Made by a program: the position numbers and the translations under genes. Below are positions 1 through 11,052 of a stretch of DNA of 64,000 nucleotides, piece after piece. This DNA is from Pseudomonas fluorescens (GTDB lineage Bacteria > Pseudomonadota > Gammaproteobacteria > Pseudomonadales > Pseudomonadaceae): the NCBI RefSeq assembly GCF_003732425.1, contig NZ_MOBX01000001.1, forward strand, positions 211,402 through 275,401, written 5' to 3'. Below the pieces are notes generated by a model, which saw nothing but the letters and a program-made list of their open reading frames with translations, did not search any database and was not told the origin of the DNA. The first letter of the stretch is position 1. Each line of letters starts with the position of its first letter.

Positions 1-3000
1 TCTGCTCGACGCCGCCGTACGGATAGCTGAGCAGATCATCGAGTGCCGAACGGAACAGCGCTTGCGGACTGTCATCCAGACGCAGGCGAATATCGGTGGC
101 GTCGGCCGGCAGGCTCAACGGTGTGTCACCGCTGGCGACATCAAGACTTTGCGTCTGCGTGACTTGCCAGCCGTCACCGGTCGCACTCAGGCGCACGGCG
201 AGAGAGTCAGCGGTTTTGCCGTCCTGCACCAGGTCGGCGGTCCACTCACCCGACGCCAAGGCAAACGCCGGTAGCGCCAGGTAATTGATGCCGTTGTTCA
301 GGGTTACCGGCAGACGTTGTTCGGCGCCCGCGTAGTGCGTGACCAGTTCAGCCTTGACCGGTTTCTCGGCCTGACTGAACGCGAACACGCCGAGTTGCGG
401 CTGATCGCCCTTACGGAATTTGCTCGGCCCGCTCCACTTCAAGTACAGCGGTTTTTCCGAACGGACGAACTGCTTCTTCTGGCCGACCTGACCATCATCG
501 GCGATCGCGCGAGCGGTGATGCGCCAACGGGTCAGCGAGTCGGGCATCTTGAAGGTGAAACGGGTTTTGCCGTCAGCACCGGTCAACAACTCCGGCTGCC
601 ATGCGGCGGTGTCGACGTCTTCACGACGCGGACGCTCCAGCACTTTCACCCCACGCTCGCTGCGGTTGGCTTTGCCCGGCGCGCCGGGGCTGCCCGGCAA
701 CGCGACGTCGTAACTGATGAACGACAGGCTGGCGCTGGTGCGCACGTTGTTACGGCGCGGGTGATAGAAGAACTGGTCGATGGTCGGCGCGACTTCCGGT
801 TGCAGCGCATAGACCATTTCGTCGACCACGCTGACGGTCAGATGCGCCGGTACCGCTTTGCCGGCGAACTGCGTGGTCAAGTCAACCGTGACCGTGTCGC
901 CCGGCAGATACACCGCTTTGTCAGTGCTGATCGCCACGTCGATTTGCGGCGCGATCACTTTGATCCCGGCGTTCTGGAAGCTGTACTGACCACCCTTGGT
1001 GTAGAGCACGGAGAAGGTCAGGTTCGGTGCAAAGTTATCCTTCACCGGGATGCGCGCGCGATATTGGGTGTCGCTGAGTTTTTCCAGTTTCAACCAGTCG
1101 CCGCCCTTGGCCAGCAGCGCGGTGGCTTCGACTTTGTCGCGCTCCAGCGAGAGCAATGCATCGCTGACCGGTTCCGGGAAGGTGATCAGCGCCAGCGCTT
1201 CATCACCAGCCTTGTACTCAGGCTTGTCGAGGACGATTTCCACAGTGCCCGGCACGGCTTTGACGCCATCGCCAGTGACCGAATGACCGGTGGCGCCAAG
1301 GACGCGACCGTGTTGATCTTTCAAGGTCAGGTTGTAAGTACCCGGACGTTCGAAGGCAATGCTGAAGCCCTTGTCCGTCGCCGCCAGTTTGCCTTCACCG
1401 GTGCTCTGGTCTTCCAGACGCACCCAGCCATACGTGCTCGGCGTCACCGCTTTGCTCTGTTCGGTGCCGCCCTCGTTGGCGTAGCTGAACGCGACTTTGT
1501 CCTTGACTGCGCTGAAGCGCTGCGGTGCGCTCAGGCGGAAGCTCGCCGCGCCACGGTCGATGAGGATTTCCTTCGTGGTCTTGACCCGATACGCCGCGCC
1601 ATCGCTGGCGAACACGGTGAGCATGTAGCGGCTCGGTTTATCGGCCGCCGGCAAATCGAGGGTCGCGTTGCCTTTACTGTCGGTGGTCAGTTCGGTGCTG
1701 GTCAATTCCACCGGGAATTGCCCGAGGTATTGCAGCTCGTTGTCGACCATCGACAGTTGCTGGGCACGCAGGCTCAGGGTCAGTTTGGCGTTGGCCACCG
1801 GTTTGCCGTCCGGGTAGAGCAGCACCAGACTGCCTTTCACCGGTTCGCCGGTGCGGTAATCCTGCTTGGCCAGATTCAGCGAAATTTCGAAGTGCGGCTT
1901 GATGTATTCCGCCACTCGGAAAGCGCTGCTGTAGGCCTGATCCTTGTAGTTGAAACGAATCTCGTAACCACCGGCCACGGCATTGTCCGGCAACTGGAAG
2001 CGGCCCTGAGTGCCGGCCTTCGAATCGAGTTTCAGGTCGAGGTGTTGCAACTCGGTACCGGTGGCGTCGAGCACGCTGACCGTGACATCTGCCGCGCCTG
2101 GCAACACCGAATCCCGCGCATTTTTGAATTCACGACCAACGATTTTCAGCGACACCCAGTCACCGGGGCGATACAGCGGCCGGTCGGTGAACGCGTAGAG
2201 TTTGGTGTCGTAGATTTCGCTGTCGTAATAGAAGTTCTCGGAGACGAACACCCCGCCCTCTTCGTCCTCGCCGATGACGAACGAACGCTCAGGGCTGACG
2301 TGCTTCAGGCGCAGTAAACCATCGGCATCGGTGGCACCGCTGCTCATCACGCCGAGGCCGTCAGTCCACAGCACATTGACCTTCGGCACCGAACTGCCTT
2401 CGTGTTTGCGCGCGGCCCAGACCAGCAATTCATCACCGGCAATCTTACTCACCGCGACGGTGTTGGAGACGAACACCATGGTGGTCGCACGGTATTTGCC
2501 GATCAGCGCCTCGACCAGATACAGACCCGGCTTCAGATTGCCCAACGGGATATAAACGTTACCCGGCGCGACACTGACGAAATCGCTCGAAGACCCGGCC
2601 AGATTGACCCCGGCCGGCGGTTGAATCGGCTTGGCCTGCCACAGCGGATAACGGAACTGGCTGACCACCGGCAGACCCGGGATCAGCGCAAATTGCGGCT
2701 GCGCGTCGTAGGGTGTCGGCGCGGCGATGGCGTTGCCCATCTTCAGTTCCGGCACTTCCTCGGTGACCTGCTTGCGCGACTCATAGGAGAACGCGCGCTG
2801 CATCACCCGACGGGATTTGCGGTACCAGTTGTCCCACAGGTACGCGAGGGTGTTGGACAGCCCTTCGCCTTTGAACTGGCCGTCGCTGACCACGCGATGC
2901 AGGTTCTTCTGGCGCTTGAGGAAATCCAGCGGCTTGTCGATGCGGTACACGCGAATGTCCGCGCCGCCGTAAGGTTCCATGCGGAAGCGACGATAGTCAC

Positions 3001-3202
3001 GGCCCGGCGCTTCGAGGCGCACCATGGCCTGTTCATCGGCAGCGAAACTGCTGTCGGCGAGCAGGAAAAAGCTCTCCCCCGAAACCGGCGTGTAGCCGCT
3101 CGGCTCGACCGAATCTTCAGCGTTGACGGTGGCCAGTGGCAGCAACAACGCCAGCAGCAGAGGAATTCGGGAACAGATACGCAACATGCGGGCACCGGTC
3201 AT
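1..3202 (-). CDS. magD: Bacterial alpha-2-macroglobulin, MagD/YfaS type (partial, C-terminus beyond window)
   Basis: The reading frame enters from 3202 and is still open at base 1, giving about 1067 N-terminal residues. A Sec signal peptide ([14 protein letters not shown]) is followed by repeated MG/beta-sandwich domains and the A2M segment around [17 protein letters not shown]. At the window edge the protein reads YPYGGVEQ, where thioester-type relatives have YPYGCLEQ, so the reactive Cys is absent. Family members are periplasmic or inner-membrane-associated protease traps; the P. aeruginosa MagD homologue is likewise known to lack the thioester. The ATG at 3202 overlaps the TGA of the DUF1175 gene (ATGA) and is taken as start; an in-frame ATG at 3187 is an alternative, and neither has a clear Shine-Dalgarno. 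It is the fourth gene of a mag-type operon; later genes would lie to the left. Confidence 0.93.
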   Translation of the reverse strand, partial: MTGARMLRICSRIPLLLALLLPLATVNAEDSVEPSGYTPVSGESFFLLADSSFAADEQAMVRLEAPGRDYRRFRMEPYGGADIRVYRIDKPLDFLKRQKNLHRVVSDGQFKGEGLSNTLAYLWDNWYRKSRRVMQRAFSYESRKQVTEEVPELKMGNAIAAPTPYDAQPQFALIPGLPVVSQFRYPLWQAKPIQPPAGVNLAGSSSDFVSVAPGNVYIPLGNLKPGLYLVEALIGKYRATTMVFVSNTVAVSKIAGDELLVWAARKHEGSSVPKVNVLWTDGLGVMSSGATDADGLLRLKHVSPERSFVIGEDEEGGVFVSENFYYDSEIYDTKLYAFTDRPLYRPGDWVSLKIVGREFKNARDSVLPGAADVTVSVLDATGTELQHLDLKLDSKAGTQGRFQLPDNAVAGGYEIRFNYKDQAYSSAFRVAEYIKPHFEISLNLAKQDYRTGEPVKGSLVLLYPDGKPVANAKLTLSLRAQQLSMVDNELQYLGQFPVELTSTELTTDSKGNATLDLPAADKPSRYMLTVFASDGAAYRVKTTKEILIDRGAASFRLSAPQRFSAVKDKVAFSYANEGGTEQSKAVTPSTYGWVRLEDQSTGEGKLAATDKGFSIAFERPGTYNLTLKDQHGRVLGATGHSVTGDGVKAVPGTVEIVLDKPEYKAGDEALALITFPEPVSDALLSLERDKVEATALLAKGGDWLKLEKLSDTQYRARIPVKDNFAPNLTFSVLYTKGGQYSFQNAGIKVIAPQIDVAISTDKAVYLPGDTVTVDLTTQFAGKAVPAHLTVSVVDEMVYALQPEVAPTIDQFFYHPRRNNVRTSASLSFISYDVALPGSPGAPGKANRSERGVKVLERPRREDVDTAAWQPELLTGADGKTRFTFKMPDSLTRWRITARAIADDGQVGQKKQFVRSEKPLYLKWSGPSKFRKGDQPQLGVFAFSQAEKPVKAELVTHYAGAEQRLPVTLNNGINYLALPAFALASGEWTADLVQDGKTADSLAVRLSATGDGWQVTQTQSLDVASGDTPLSLPADATDIRLRLDDSPQALFRSALDDLLSYPYGGVEQ

Positions 3203-3849
3203 TGGGAGAGAAAGTTCAGTCGATAGACGCCGATGAAGTTGGGGTTGGCTGCGTCGGGTATCCATCGGGTGTCCTTCCATGTCATGAGTTGCTGCAGGCT
3301 TGCTGAACGCATGCCGTTGTCAGTGGGGGGGGTGGTGCCGGTGTGATAGGCGATGTAGCGGCCCATCCAGATCATCAGGTGTTGGTCGTCGCCCTGATCG
3401 AAAAACATCAAGTCACCGGGCCGGGCCTGCGACACGTCGCGGCTGACCAGATGGCTGTTGAACTGAATCAGTTTGATCGCGTTGACGTACGGCCCGACCT
3501 TGCCGCCGCCCTGCTGCCACTGCTGGGCGAGCTTGCGCTGGTCATCGCGGAGCGACAGCTCCGGCGGCAGGTAGCGATTGGACAGGCCATTGCTGCGCAG
3601 CCACTTGTCGTCGTGGACCTTCAGCGCTTCGTTGGCGGCAAAACGTACCAGGCCGGCACAGTCCTGCTGATACCAGCGCGGGCTCGGGCCCTGGCTCAGT
3701 TGCTCCTGAGCAATGCGCACGAACCAGGCGCGGAACACCTGGGATTGCGCCGGATCGAGTGCCGGCGCTTCGACGGCGCGGGCGCCCGCACTGAGTAACA
3801 GTGCGAGCAGACCGAGGCTGCGGATCAATGCTGTCACAGCGCTTTCCAT
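3199..3849 (-). CDS. magC: DUF1175 family protein (YfaT/MagC-like)
   Basis: A protein of about 216 residues with a hydrophobic N-terminal signal ([14 protein letters not shown]) and a conserved region containing [17 protein letters not shown] and [19 protein letters not shown]. The Cys and the later His within a GDLMFF context resemble an NlpC/P60-like cysteine-hydrolase layout, but this is only a fold-level inference. The start at 3849 (MESAV) is preferred to 3864 because it puts the signal peptide near the N-terminus. It overlaps the DUF2138 gene before it and its TGA overlaps the macroglobulin ATG, so the genes are probably translationally coupled. In enterobacteria the same family (YfaT) sits next to the macroglobulin YfaS. 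The biochemical role is unknown. Confidence 0.85.
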   Translation of the reverse strand: MESAVTALIRSLGLLALLLSAGARAVEAPALDPAQSQVFRAWFVRIAQEQLSQGPSPRWYQQDCAGLVRFAANEALKVHDDKWLRSNGLSNRYLPPELSLRDDQRKLAQQWQQGGGKVGPYVNAIKLIQFNSHLVSRDVSQARPGDLMFFDQGDDQHLMIWMGRYIAYHTGTTPPTDNGMRSASLQQLMTWKDTRWIPDAANPNFIGVYRLNFLSQ

Positions 3850-5558
3850 TCCAGCGGCAGCCATTGCCAGTGGCCGTCAGGCTCGCTGCCTTCCGGCAGG
3901 GTCAGCGCGTATTTGCCATAACCGCCGAGGGTACGCAGTTTCGGGATCAGGTAGGTTTGCGCAGCGTTGTAGAACACCGGTTCCATGTCCTGCGGCAGGC
4001 TGTCGAGGGTTTCCTGTTGCATCAGTTGCGCCATCGAATCCGGGCCAAAGTAGATCGGCATCAGCACGTCTTTGGGCAGCACGTCGGCCATCGGCGGGAA
4101 GCGTTTGTCGAGGGTGCCGAGGGCCTTGTCGACGAGTTTGTCGTCGAGGGAAAACAGCAACGTCGAACCGTGACGGGCGAGGCTTACTTTCATGAAGGCC
4201 TTGCCGGAAATCGCGTCCGGGTTCTGCGCCGTCTTCGCCGCATAAGGGCCAAAGTTGGAGCTGACCTGACGCTGCCAGACGTGGTTTTGGCCTTCTTGCT
4301 TCTCAACCACCGGGAACACGTTTTCGTCGACATTGGCTTCGAACGCGCCGACCATCGAACCGAACAGTTTGCCGAGGTCGCCATCAAGTTTGCTGCTGTC
4401 CTCGTCTTTCAGACTGGCCACCAGCAATGGCGTGTACAAGCGCGAATCGGCGTACCAGCACAGGCCTGCCGCGCCGGCCACGTGTTCGGTGAGGGTTTGC
4501 GCCACGGCTTCTTCAGCGCCGAGTTTTACCAGCAGTGGTTTTTGCGGTTCGGCCGCGACTGGCAGGGTCACGCAGGCACTGGCGCCCAGCGGCATCGCTT
4601 GCCAGACCGGTTTGAAATCGAAGTCGGGCTGGTTTTCCAGCTCGTCCATCGCGAGATAGCTGTGCCAGCCCTTGTCGTCCATGTCGAAGCGCAGCCCGGC
4701 GAAATTCGGGATAAAGCGCTGATACCCCATGGCCAGAACACTGGAGTTCACCGACAGGCGTTGCTTGGTTTCCGGGGTTTTCGCCGGCAGACCGAACGCT
4801 TCGGGGAAGAGTTTTTCGCCATTGAGCAGTGCCGCCAGCGCCTGTGGCGAAACGTGGCCCGACTCTTCGGATACGCCGCTTTCCGGGTCGTAATACTTGG
4901 CCGGGTTCGACAGCACCACCAGTTTGTCGCCGTGGGAGGCGAACAGCAGGGATTTGCTGGCGTTGTAGGTCAGTTGGTACAGCGGCACGCTATCGCCGCC
5001 GACCTTGAGTTCGGCCATCTGACTGAGCTGCGTGTCATCCAGCGCGACTTTCGCCAGCGGTTCGAGCAGTTTCGCCAAACCGCCGCGATCCATCACCAGC
5101 AGGAAATCCTTCAAGCGCCCATCTGCGCCACGCCACAACGCGACATCGGCCGGTTGATCGAAAAGCTGTTCGATCAGGCTGTCCTGCAATTTCAGATCAT
5201 GCTCGTAGATGATCCGGCGCAGGCTGCCGATCAGCCCGAGGCGATCAGCATGGGTTTCGTAATAGAAAACGAAATCTTCGGTCAGCGTGGCCTTGAGGAA
5301 CGGCACCGTCAGCAGGTCCTTGGGCAACTGGCTCAGCGAGCGGGTTTCCAGCAATGCGTCCGGGCGGCTCAGGCCGAGCTTGTCACTGGCCAATTCCGCT
5401 GGCGGCGCCTTGGGCTTGAGCAGCAGCCAGCCAAAACCACCCGCTACGCCTGCCACCAGGCACAACCCGGCCAGCAGCAAGGGCCAGCGCCGCGAAGGTT
5501 TGGCCGCTGGCGTGTCGGCAGCCGAAGTAACAGTGTTATCGCTCATCTTCTCGCTCAT
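3834..5558 (-). CDS. magB: DUF2138 family membrane-anchored protein (YfaA/MagB-like)
   Basis: A 574-residue protein with a short charged N-terminus, a single transmembrane segment at about residues 27-48 ([20 protein letters not shown]) and a large, presumably periplasmic, remainder. The rest contains no catalytic motif I recognise. Length and context fit the DUF2138 family, which accompanies bacterial alpha-2-macroglobulins. It follows the DUF2135 gene by about 36 bp and overlaps the DUF1175 gene, so it is the second gene of the operon. A second in-frame ATG at 5546 could also be the start. A role as an inner-membrane partner or anchor of the macroglobulin is inference from co-occurrence. 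Confidence 0.85.
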   Translation of the reverse strand: MSEKMSDNTVTSAADTPAAKPSRRWPLLLAGLCLVAGVAGGFGWLLLKPKAPPAELASDKLGLSRPDALLETRSLSQLPKDLLTVPFLKATLTEDFVFYYETHADRLGLIGSLRRIIYEHDLKLQDSLIEQLFDQPADVALWRGADGRLKDFLLVMDRGGLAKLLEPLAKVALDDTQLSQMAELKVGGDSVPLYQLTYNASKSLLFASHGDKLVVLSNPAKYYDPESGVSEESGHVSPQALAALLNGEKLFPEAFGLPAKTPETKQRLSVNSSVLAMGYQRFIPNFAGLRFDMDDKGWHSYLAMDELENQPDFDFKPVWQAMPLGASACVTLPVAAEPQKPLLVKLGAEEAVAQTLTEHVAGAAGLCWYADSRLYTPLLVASLKDEDSSKLDGDLGKLFGSMVGAFEANVDENVFPVVEKQEGQNHVWQRQVSSNFGPYAAKTAQNPDAISGKAFMKVSLARHGSTLLFSLDDKLVDKALGTLDKRFPPMADVLPKDVLMPIYFGPDSMAQLMQQETLDSLPQDMEPVFYNAAQTYLIPKLRTLGGYGKYALTLPEGSEPDGHWQWLPLEWKAL

Positions 5559-5594
5559 TTCCCAAAGCTCAGGATTTCATCCGTGGCGGAATGC

Positions 5595-6386
5595 TTAATA
5601 GTTGAAAGTCTTGACCAGCAGCAGATCACCGATCGCCCGCAGGGGCACGATGAACGTTTCGCGTTTTTCGTCGACGGTGTTTTCGTTGAGCACCAGCGTG
5701 ATTTGCGAGGTGATCACCTCGTTCTGGTTGCTGGTCTCCTCGAAGTTATAGCCGCCGTTGCCGAAGTTGCCCCAATAGTTGACGTAAACCAGATAAGTGC
5801 CGTGCAGCGGCGCGGTCATGGTGAACATTTCCGGGCCGGGGCCGTCGACGCCATCCGGGTCGAGACCACCGCCATTGCTCAATGCCGGCTGCGCCCAGAA
5901 CGCATGCTGACCGTCGGGCGTGACAATGTGCAGATCGAGCTCGGCTTTCGGATCGTCCCAGCCCAAGACAAGACGAATTCGCGCCGGCGTGCGCAAATTG
6001 TTTGCTTCATAAAATTGCACGCGCTTGAGCGACTGGCCTTCGGCGCTGATCACCTCGACGCTGTTGGAGCCGGCGCCGAACGCGTACGGCCGGGCGAAAC
6101 GGCCCTGATCGTCGGTGTACAGATTCAGTGGGTTGCCATTCACGGCGAGGCTGTGCGGCGGGCGCATAGGGCCGAGGGCCTTGAGCTGGCCCTGAATCAT
6201 CGTGCGATTGCGCTGGATGCCGCGATCGATCGGCGGCGTCGGGTAGGCGACTTGCGGGTTTTCCGTGCGATCGAGCAGGCCGTGATAGCGCCAACCACCG
6301 ACCGGCTCCGACAACTCGGCTGTCGGCGCGGCCAGCAGCGCGGGCGCGCAGGCCAGGCCGATCAGCAACCAAAGAATTGAACGCAT
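5595..6386 (-). CDS. magA: DUF2135 family secreted protein (YfaP/MagA-like), first gene of operon
   Basis: A 263-residue protein with a clear Sec signal peptide (LWLLIGLACAPALLAAP) and a C-terminal beta-rich domain containing LVLGWDDPKAELDLHIVTPD, ending in LLLVKTFNY. It fits the YfaP/DUF2135 family. An AGGAGG ribosome-binding site lies six bases before the ATG, one of the strongest in the window, which fits its position as first gene of the minus-strand operon. The 280-bp gap upstream separates it from the divergent fic gene, so its promoter should lie between about 6400 and 6560. The function is unknown beyond the association with periplasmic macroglobulins. Confidence 0.85.
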   Translation of the reverse strand: MRSILWLLIGLACAPALLAAPTAELSEPVGGWRYHGLLDRTENPQVAYPTPPIDRGIQRNRTMIQGQLKALGPMRPPHSLAVNGNPLNLYTDDQGRFARPYAFGAGSNSVEVISAEGQSLKRVQFYEANNLRTPARIRLVLGWDDPKAELDLHIVTPDGQHAFWAQPALSNGGGLDPDGVDGPGPEMFTMTAPLHGTYLVYVNYWGNFGNGGYNFEETSNQNEVITSQITLVLNENTVDEKRETFIVPLRAIGDLLLVKTFNY

Positions 6387-6580
6387 GTAATGCCTCCTGC
6401 CATGCCTGAACGAAACCTTGCACCCGATCCTCGGTACTTCACAGCGGTGAAAACTGCGTTTCGTCTGAAAGACCCGTGACTGTAGGGTCGTAGAAGGCGC
6501 GAAGATTAGCGATTCGGTGGTTTTTTAACAATCGGATACATGTGCTTTTACTGTAGGAATCACGCCAATCCGGTGGACGG

Positions 6581-6643
6581 TGAGCCGAATAGCCGTCATA
6601 TTTGGCTCACAAAATGAGCCGAATAGCTTTTCTATTCGGCTCA
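6581..6643. promoter_or_regulatory. Two tandem palindromes upstream of fic (candidate operators)
   Basis: A perfect 12-bp inverted repeat, TGAGCCGAATAG / CTATTCGGCTCA with a 5-base centre, occupies 6615-6643. A second, slightly imperfect copy (TGAGCCGAATA / TATTTGGCTCA, 7-base centre) occupies 6581-6609. The two units repeat every 34 bp and end 21 bp before the fic start codon. The spacing suits dimeric repressor sites, and the Fic protein carries its own winged-helix domain, so autoregulation is the simplest reading. The RNA could also fold as a hairpin if transcription begins upstream. The rest of the 6387-6580 gap shows nothing else I can name. Confidence 0.6.
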
Positions 6644-6664
6644 CGGACTCAAGGCAGGCAACGA

Positions 6665-7810
6665 ATGGCAACTCACTGGATCTGGCAGCAGCCCGATTGG
6701 CCCGACTTCAACTGGCAGGCAGAACGCCTGACGCCGTTGTTGCGCGAGTGTGTACAGGCACAAGGTCAGTTGATGGGTATGGCCGGTTCAGTAGGTGACT
6801 CTTTGGGGGCTCAGACCGAACTGGATGCCCTTTTGCAGAATATCGTGACGTCTTCGGCCATCGAAGGTGAGCAACTGAATGTCGGCTCCGTACGGTCATC
6901 CTTGGCGCGACGTTTGGGCCTGAAGTTTATCGACGGCGATAAAGTCAGCCAACGTAGTGAAGGTCTGGCGCAGCTTATGCTTGATGCCACCCGCCGATTT
7001 GCCGAACCGTTGACGCTGGAACGCTTGCTGGAATGGCATCAGTGGCTGTTTCCCGATCAAGAGGCTGACCTTACTGCGCGCTCAATGCATGTGGGCGCGC
7101 TACGCGGTGACGAGCCAATGCAGGTAGTTTCGGGTCGCATTGATCGCCCGACCGTTCATTTCGAAGCCCCACTACGCCAAGGTCTTGAACAGCAGCTCGA
7201 CCAATTTCTCCAATGGTTCGAGGCCAGCAAGCATCAGACAGCTCTTGACCCGATGCTACGCGCGGGCATCGCCCATTTCTGGTTTGTCACCCTGCATCCG
7301 TTCGACGATGGGAACGGCCGCCTGACACGTACCATCACTGATCTGGCGCTGGCACAGGGCGAAGCGCAAGCCATCCGTTTCTACGCGATGTCGGCGAGCA
7401 TTCTGGAGAATCGTTCCGGCTACTATCGGATTCTGGAGTCAAGCCAGAAAGCCACACTGGATATCACGGAGTGGCTCACATGGTTTCTGCAAACGTTGCT
7501 AAGCAGTTTGCAACAAGCCATCTCTCGAATTGAAAGCGTGCTGGGCAAGACGCGTTTTTGGCAGGCACACCGAGAGTCTGAACTTTCGGTGGAGCAGATC
7601 AAAGTGCTAAACCGCCTGCTAGACGGCGGCGAGCGGGGCTTTGAACACGGCATCAGCGCCGGACAATATCAAGCGGTGGCTAAAGTGTCGAAGGCCACGG
7701 CGACCCGACATCTTGCAGAGTTGCTGGAGAAAGGTTGCCTGCAACGCTTGCCGGGAGGTGGTCGGAGCACGCGCTATCAGGTCAACTATCCCGACCGAGC
7801 TGCACATTAA
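6665..7810 (+). CDS. Fic family protein with DUF4172 N-terminus and C-terminal winged-helix
   Basis: A 381-residue protein. The N-terminus (HWIWQQPDWPDFNW) matches the DUF4172 type that precedes Fic domains. Residues 63-69, SSAIEGE, fit the inhibitory S/TxxxEG motif in an N-terminal position (class II). The Fic core HPFDDGNGR is at 211-219 and is intact, predicting AMP or other nucleotidyl transfer from NTP to a protein hydroxyl. The last 60 or so residues (SKATATRHLAELLEKGCL) look like a winged helix. I chose the ATG at 6665 rather than an upstream in-frame start at 6602 because the extension would run through the palindromic operator region. The gene stands alone between unrelated operons. 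The target protein is not deducible. Confidence 0.9.
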   Translation: MATHWIWQQPDWPDFNWQAERLTPLLRECVQAQGQLMGMAGSVGDSLGAQTELDALLQNIVTSSAIEGEQLNVGSVRSSLARRLGLKFIDGDKVSQRSEGLAQLMLDATRRFAEPLTLERLLEWHQWLFPDQEADLTARSMHVGALRGDEPMQVVSGRIDRPTVHFEAPLRQGLEQQLDQFLQWFEASKHQTALDPMLRAGIAHFWFVTLHPFDDGNGRLTRTITDLALAQGEAQAIRFYAMSASILENRSGYYRILESSQKATLDITEWLTWFLQTLLSSLQQAISRIESVLGKTRFWQAHRESELSVEQIKVLNRLLDGGERGFEHGISAGQYQAVAKVSKATATRHLAELLEKGCLQRLPGGGRSTRYQVNYPDRAAH

Positions 7811-7922
7811 TCTCACTTAGCACACAGCCATTCTTACCCTTGCGGGGTGACCCGCTCATTTGCCCATAAACCCCCTATCTGCTAGTGTCGCGCCGGTTTA
7901 ACGTCAACCGGAAACTGCCGCC

Positions 7923-8165
7923 ATGGCCCGCAAAAAAGCTGCACTGGATTTCGAACAGTCCCTCGCCGACCTGCAAACATTGGTCGAGCGTCTGGAGAAC
8001 GGTGAATTGTCGCTGGAAGACTCGCTGACCGCTTTCGAGCAGGGCATCGGCCTGACCCGTGACTGCCAGGCAGCGCTGGCGCAAGCCGAGCAGAAGGTGC
8101 AAGTGCTGCTGGAGCGCGATGGCGAACTCGCCGAGGAACCCTTCGACGCGGAACAGCCAGAATGA
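7923..8165 (+). CDS. xseB: Exodeoxyribonuclease VII small subunit
   Basis: An 80-residue protein, the usual size for XseB, with the diagnostic [20 protein letters not shown] and [16 protein letters not shown] segments that form the helical hairpin binding the XseA large subunit. Exonuclease VII degrades single-stranded DNA to oligonucleotides in repair and recombination. Its stop codon overlaps the ispA start (ATGA), the standard xseB-ispA-dxs arrangement in gammaproteobacteria. It is the first gene of that operon; the 112 bp upstream should hold the promoter, but I could not fix it. Confidence 0.97.
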   Translation: MARKKAALDFEQSLADLQTLVERLENGELSLEDSLTAFEQGIGLTRDCQAALAQAEQKVQVLLERDGELAEEPFDAEQPE

Positions 8166-9049
8166 TTGCGGCGTATACGGCGAGTAGCCAGACCCGGGTT
8201 AAAGCGGCGCTGGAAACCCTGTTCAACGCGCCGTTGCCAGAGTTGGCGCGTCTTTACGAAGCCATGCGCTACAGCGTGATGAACGGTGGCAAACGCGTGC
8301 GTCCGCTGCTCGCCTACGCGGCGTGTGAAGCACTGGGCGGCAAGGCTGAGCAAGCCAACGGCGCGGCCTGCGCGGTTGAGCTGATCCACGCTTATTCGCT
8401 GGTTCACGATGATTTGCCGGCGATGGACGACGACGATTTGCGTCGCGGCCAGCCGACTACTCACAAAAAATTTGATGAAGCCTGCGCGATCCTCGCCGGT
8501 GACGGTTTGCAGAGTCTGGCGTTCAGCGCCCTGCTCGACCCGCGCCTGAGCGACTGCAGCAGCGACATCCGCCTGCAAATGGTCACCGCGCTGGCCAGCG
8601 CCGCCGGTCCGGCGGGCATGGTCGGTGGTCAGGCCATCGACCTTGGTTCGGTCGGCCTCAAACTCGATCAGAAAGCCCTCGAACAAATGCACCGGCACAA
8701 GACCGGCGCGCTGATCGAGGTCAGCGTCAAGCTCGGCGCCCTGGCCAGCGGCCGCGCCGAGCAGGATGAACTGCGCGCCTTGCAGACTTATGCACAGGCC
8801 ATCGGCCTGGCCTTTCAGGTGCAGGACGACATCCTCGACGTCGAAAGCGATACCGCTACTCTCGGCAAACGCCAGGGTGCCGACATTGCCCGCGACAAGC
8901 CGACCTACCCGGCACTGCTCGGTCTCGACGCTGCCAAGGCCTACGCCCTGGAACTGCGCGATCAGGCCCTGCACGCCCTGCGACCGTTTGACGCGGCCGC
9001 CGAGCCGTTGCGCGAGCTGGCCCGGTATATCGTCGAGCGGCGTCACTGA
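8162..9049 (+). CDS. ispA: Farnesyl diphosphate synthase (geranyltranstransferase)
   Basis: A 295-residue all-helical prenyltransferase. The first aspartate-rich motif is seen as [12 protein letters not shown] and the second as [11 protein letters not shown], which bind the Mg2+-diphosphate of the allylic substrate. The enzyme condenses isopentenyl diphosphate with dimethylallyl and geranyl diphosphate to make farnesyl diphosphate for ubiquinone and undecaprenyl carriers. It overlaps xseB by 4 bp and is followed after 91 bp by dxs, so supply and use of the C5 units are encoded together. The length is normal for the family. Confidence 0.97.
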   Translation: MIAAYTASSQTRVKAALETLFNAPLPELARLYEAMRYSVMNGGKRVRPLLAYAACEALGGKAEQANGAACAVELIHAYSLVHDDLPAMDDDDLRRGQPTTHKKFDEACAILAGDGLQSLAFSALLDPRLSDCSSDIRLQMVTALASAAGPAGMVGGQAIDLGSVGLKLDQKALEQMHRHKTGALIEVSVKLGALASGRAEQDELRALQTYAQAIGLAFQVQDDILDVESDTATLGKRQGADIARDKPTYPALLGLDAAKAYALELRDQALHALRPFDAAAEPLRELARYIVERRH

Positions 9050-9140
9050 TCAGCAATCGGTCAAAAAAGACCAACGCGTGGGCAGGGGGCGATGCATCAG
9101 GTAAACTGCCGCATCTTCTATACCTATAACGATTCGCCTG

Positions 9141-11039
9141 ATGCCCACGACGTTTCATGAGATTCCCCGCAAGCGCCCGACCACGCCCCTGCTCGACCGC
9201 GCGAATACGCCGGACGGCCTGCGCCGGTTAGGCGAAGCCGAGCTGGAAACCTTGGCCGATGAGTTACGCCTGGAATTGCTCTACACGGTCGGTCAGACCG
9301 GTGGGCATTTCGGTGCCGGCCTGGGCGTGATCGAGCTGACCATCGCCTTGCATTACGTCTTCGACACGCCGGACGACCGTCTGCTGTGGGACGTCGGGCA
9401 TCAGGCGTATCCGCACAAGATCCTCACCGGTCGTCGCGAGCGCATGGGCACCCTGCGCCAGAAGGACGGCATTGCCGCTTTCCCGCGTCGCTCCGAGAGC
9501 GAGTACGACACCTTTGGCGTCGGCCACTCCAGCACGTCGATCAGCGCTGCACTGGGCATGGCCATCGCCGCCCGCCTGCAGAACAGCGATCGCAAGGCAA
9601 TCGCAGTGATCGGCGACGGTGCGTTGACCGCTGGCATGGCTTTCGAGGCGCTGAACCACGCGCCGGAAGTGAACGCCAACATGCTGGTGATCCTCAACGA
9701 CAACGACATGTCGATCTCGCGCAATGTCGGTGGCCTGTCGAATTATCTGGCGAAGATCCTTTCCAGCCGCACCTACGCGAGCATGCGAGAAGGCAGCAAG
9801 AAAGTCCTGTCGCGCCTGCCTGGCGCCTGGGAAATCGCCCGTCGCACCGAAGAATACGCCAAAGGCATGCTGGTTCCCGGCACGCTGTTCGAAGAACTGG
9901 GCTGGAATTACATCGGCCCGATCGATGGCCACGACCTGCCGACCCTGATCGCCACGCTGCGTAACATGCGCGATCTGAAAGGCCCGCAGTTCCTGCACAT
10001 CGTCACCAAGAAAGGCAAAGGCTTCGCCCCGGCGGAAGTCGACCCGATCGGTTACCACGCCATCACCAAACTCGAACCACTGGACGCCCCGGCCGCCGCG
10101 CCGAAGCAGGCCAGCGGGCCGAAATACTCGGCAGTGTTCGGCGAATGGCTGTGCGACATGGCGGCGGCTGACCCGCGTCTGGTCGGGATTACCCCGGCGA
10201 TGAAGGAAGGCTCGGATCTGGTGGCGTTCAGCGAACGTTTCCCGCTGCGCTACTTCGACGTGGCAATTGCCGAGCAACACGCGGTGACGTTCGCTGCCGG
10301 CATGGCGTGCGAAGGTGCCAAGCCTGTTGTGGCGATTTATTCGACGTTCCTCCAGCGTGGTTATGACCAACTCGTCCATGACGTCGCAGTGCAGAACCTC
10401 GACGTGCTGTTCGCCATCGACCGTGCCGGTCTGGTTGGCGAAGACGGCCCGACCCACGCCGGCAGCTTCGACTTGTCCTACCTGCGCTGCATCCCGGGGA
10501 TGGTCATCATGACCCCGAGCGATGAAAACGAACTGCGCAAGATGCTCACCACCGGCCACCTGTACAACGGCCCGGCGGCAGTGCGTTATCCGCGCGGCAC
10601 CGGCCCGAACGCGACGATCGACAAAGACCTCGAGCCAATCGAAATCGGCAAGGGCATCGTCCGTCGTCAGGGCAGCAAAGTCGCTCTGCTGGTGTTCGGC
10701 GTGCAACTGGCCGAGGCACTGAAGGTCGCTGAAAAACTTGATGCAACCGTGGTCGACATGCGCTTCGTCAAACCGCTCGATGAACAGCTGGTACGCGAGA
10801 TTGCCGGCAGCCACGAGCTGCTGGTGACGATCGAAGAGAACGCGATCATGGGCGGTGCCGGTGGTGCGGTCAGCGAGTTCCTCGCGCGGGAGAACATCCT
10901 CAAGTCGATGCTGCATCTGGGCTTGCCGGATATCTACGTCGAACACGCCAAGCCTGCGCAAATGCTGGCCGAGTGCGGGCTGGATGAGGCGGGGATCGAA
11001 GCGTCGATTCGTGAGCGTCTGGCCTTACTCAACAAATAA
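9141..11039 (+). CDS. dxs: 1-deoxy-D-xylulose-5-phosphate synthase
   Basis: A 632-residue thiamine-diphosphate enzyme. The cofactor motif begins with [17 protein letters not shown] and ends in NDNDMSIS; the substrate histidine region [10 protein letters not shown] and the transketolase C-terminal domain ([20 protein letters not shown]) are present. It makes the first intermediate of the MEP pathway from pyruvate and glyceraldehyde 3-phosphate in the cytoplasm. It lies downstream of ispA in the same direction, as in other pseudomonads. It needs thiamine diphosphate, made through ThiL, which is encoded 6 kb away in this window. A REP pair follows the stop codon closely. Confidence 0.98.
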   Translation: MPTTFHEIPRKRPTTPLLDRANTPDGLRRLGEAELETLADELRLELLYTVGQTGGHFGAGLGVIELTIALHYVFDTPDDRLLWDVGHQAYPHKILTGRRERMGTLRQKDGIAAFPRRSESEYDTFGVGHSSTSISAALGMAIAARLQNSDRKAIAVIGDGALTAGMAFEALNHAPEVNANMLVILNDNDMSISRNVGGLSNYLAKILSSRTYASMREGSKKVLSRLPGAWEIARRTEEYAKGMLVPGTLFEELGWNYIGPIDGHDLPTLIATLRNMRDLKGPQFLHIVTKKGKGFAPAEVDPIGYHAITKLEPLDAPAAAPKQASGPKYSAVFGEWLCDMAAADPRLVGITPAMKEGSDLVAFSERFPLRYFDVAIAEQHAVTFAAGMACEGAKPVVAIYSTFLQRGYDQLVHDVAVQNLDVLFAIDRAGLVGEDGPTHAGSFDLSYLRCIPGMVIMTPSDENELRKMLTTGHLYNGPAAVRYPRGTGPNATIDKDLEPIEIGKGIVRRQGSKVALLVFGVQLAEALKVAEKLDATVVDMRFVKPLDEQLVREIAGSHELLVTIEENAIMGGAGGAVSEFLARENILKSMLHLGLPDIYVEHAKPAQMLAECGLDEAGIEASIRERLALLNK

Positions 11040-11052
11040 ACGCATTACCCTT

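Noticed and set aside
317..6380. Very long plus-strand open frames (666 and 859 codons) opposite the mag-type operon
   Set aside because: They are antisense to genes with signal peptides, good ribosome sites and recognisable families. Their translations are Arg/Gln/His-rich with no recognisable domain, a common effect of high GC third-position bias.
9264..10961. 565-codon minus-strand open frame opposite dxs
   Set aside because: Dxs on the plus strand is unambiguous; the antisense product has no family features.
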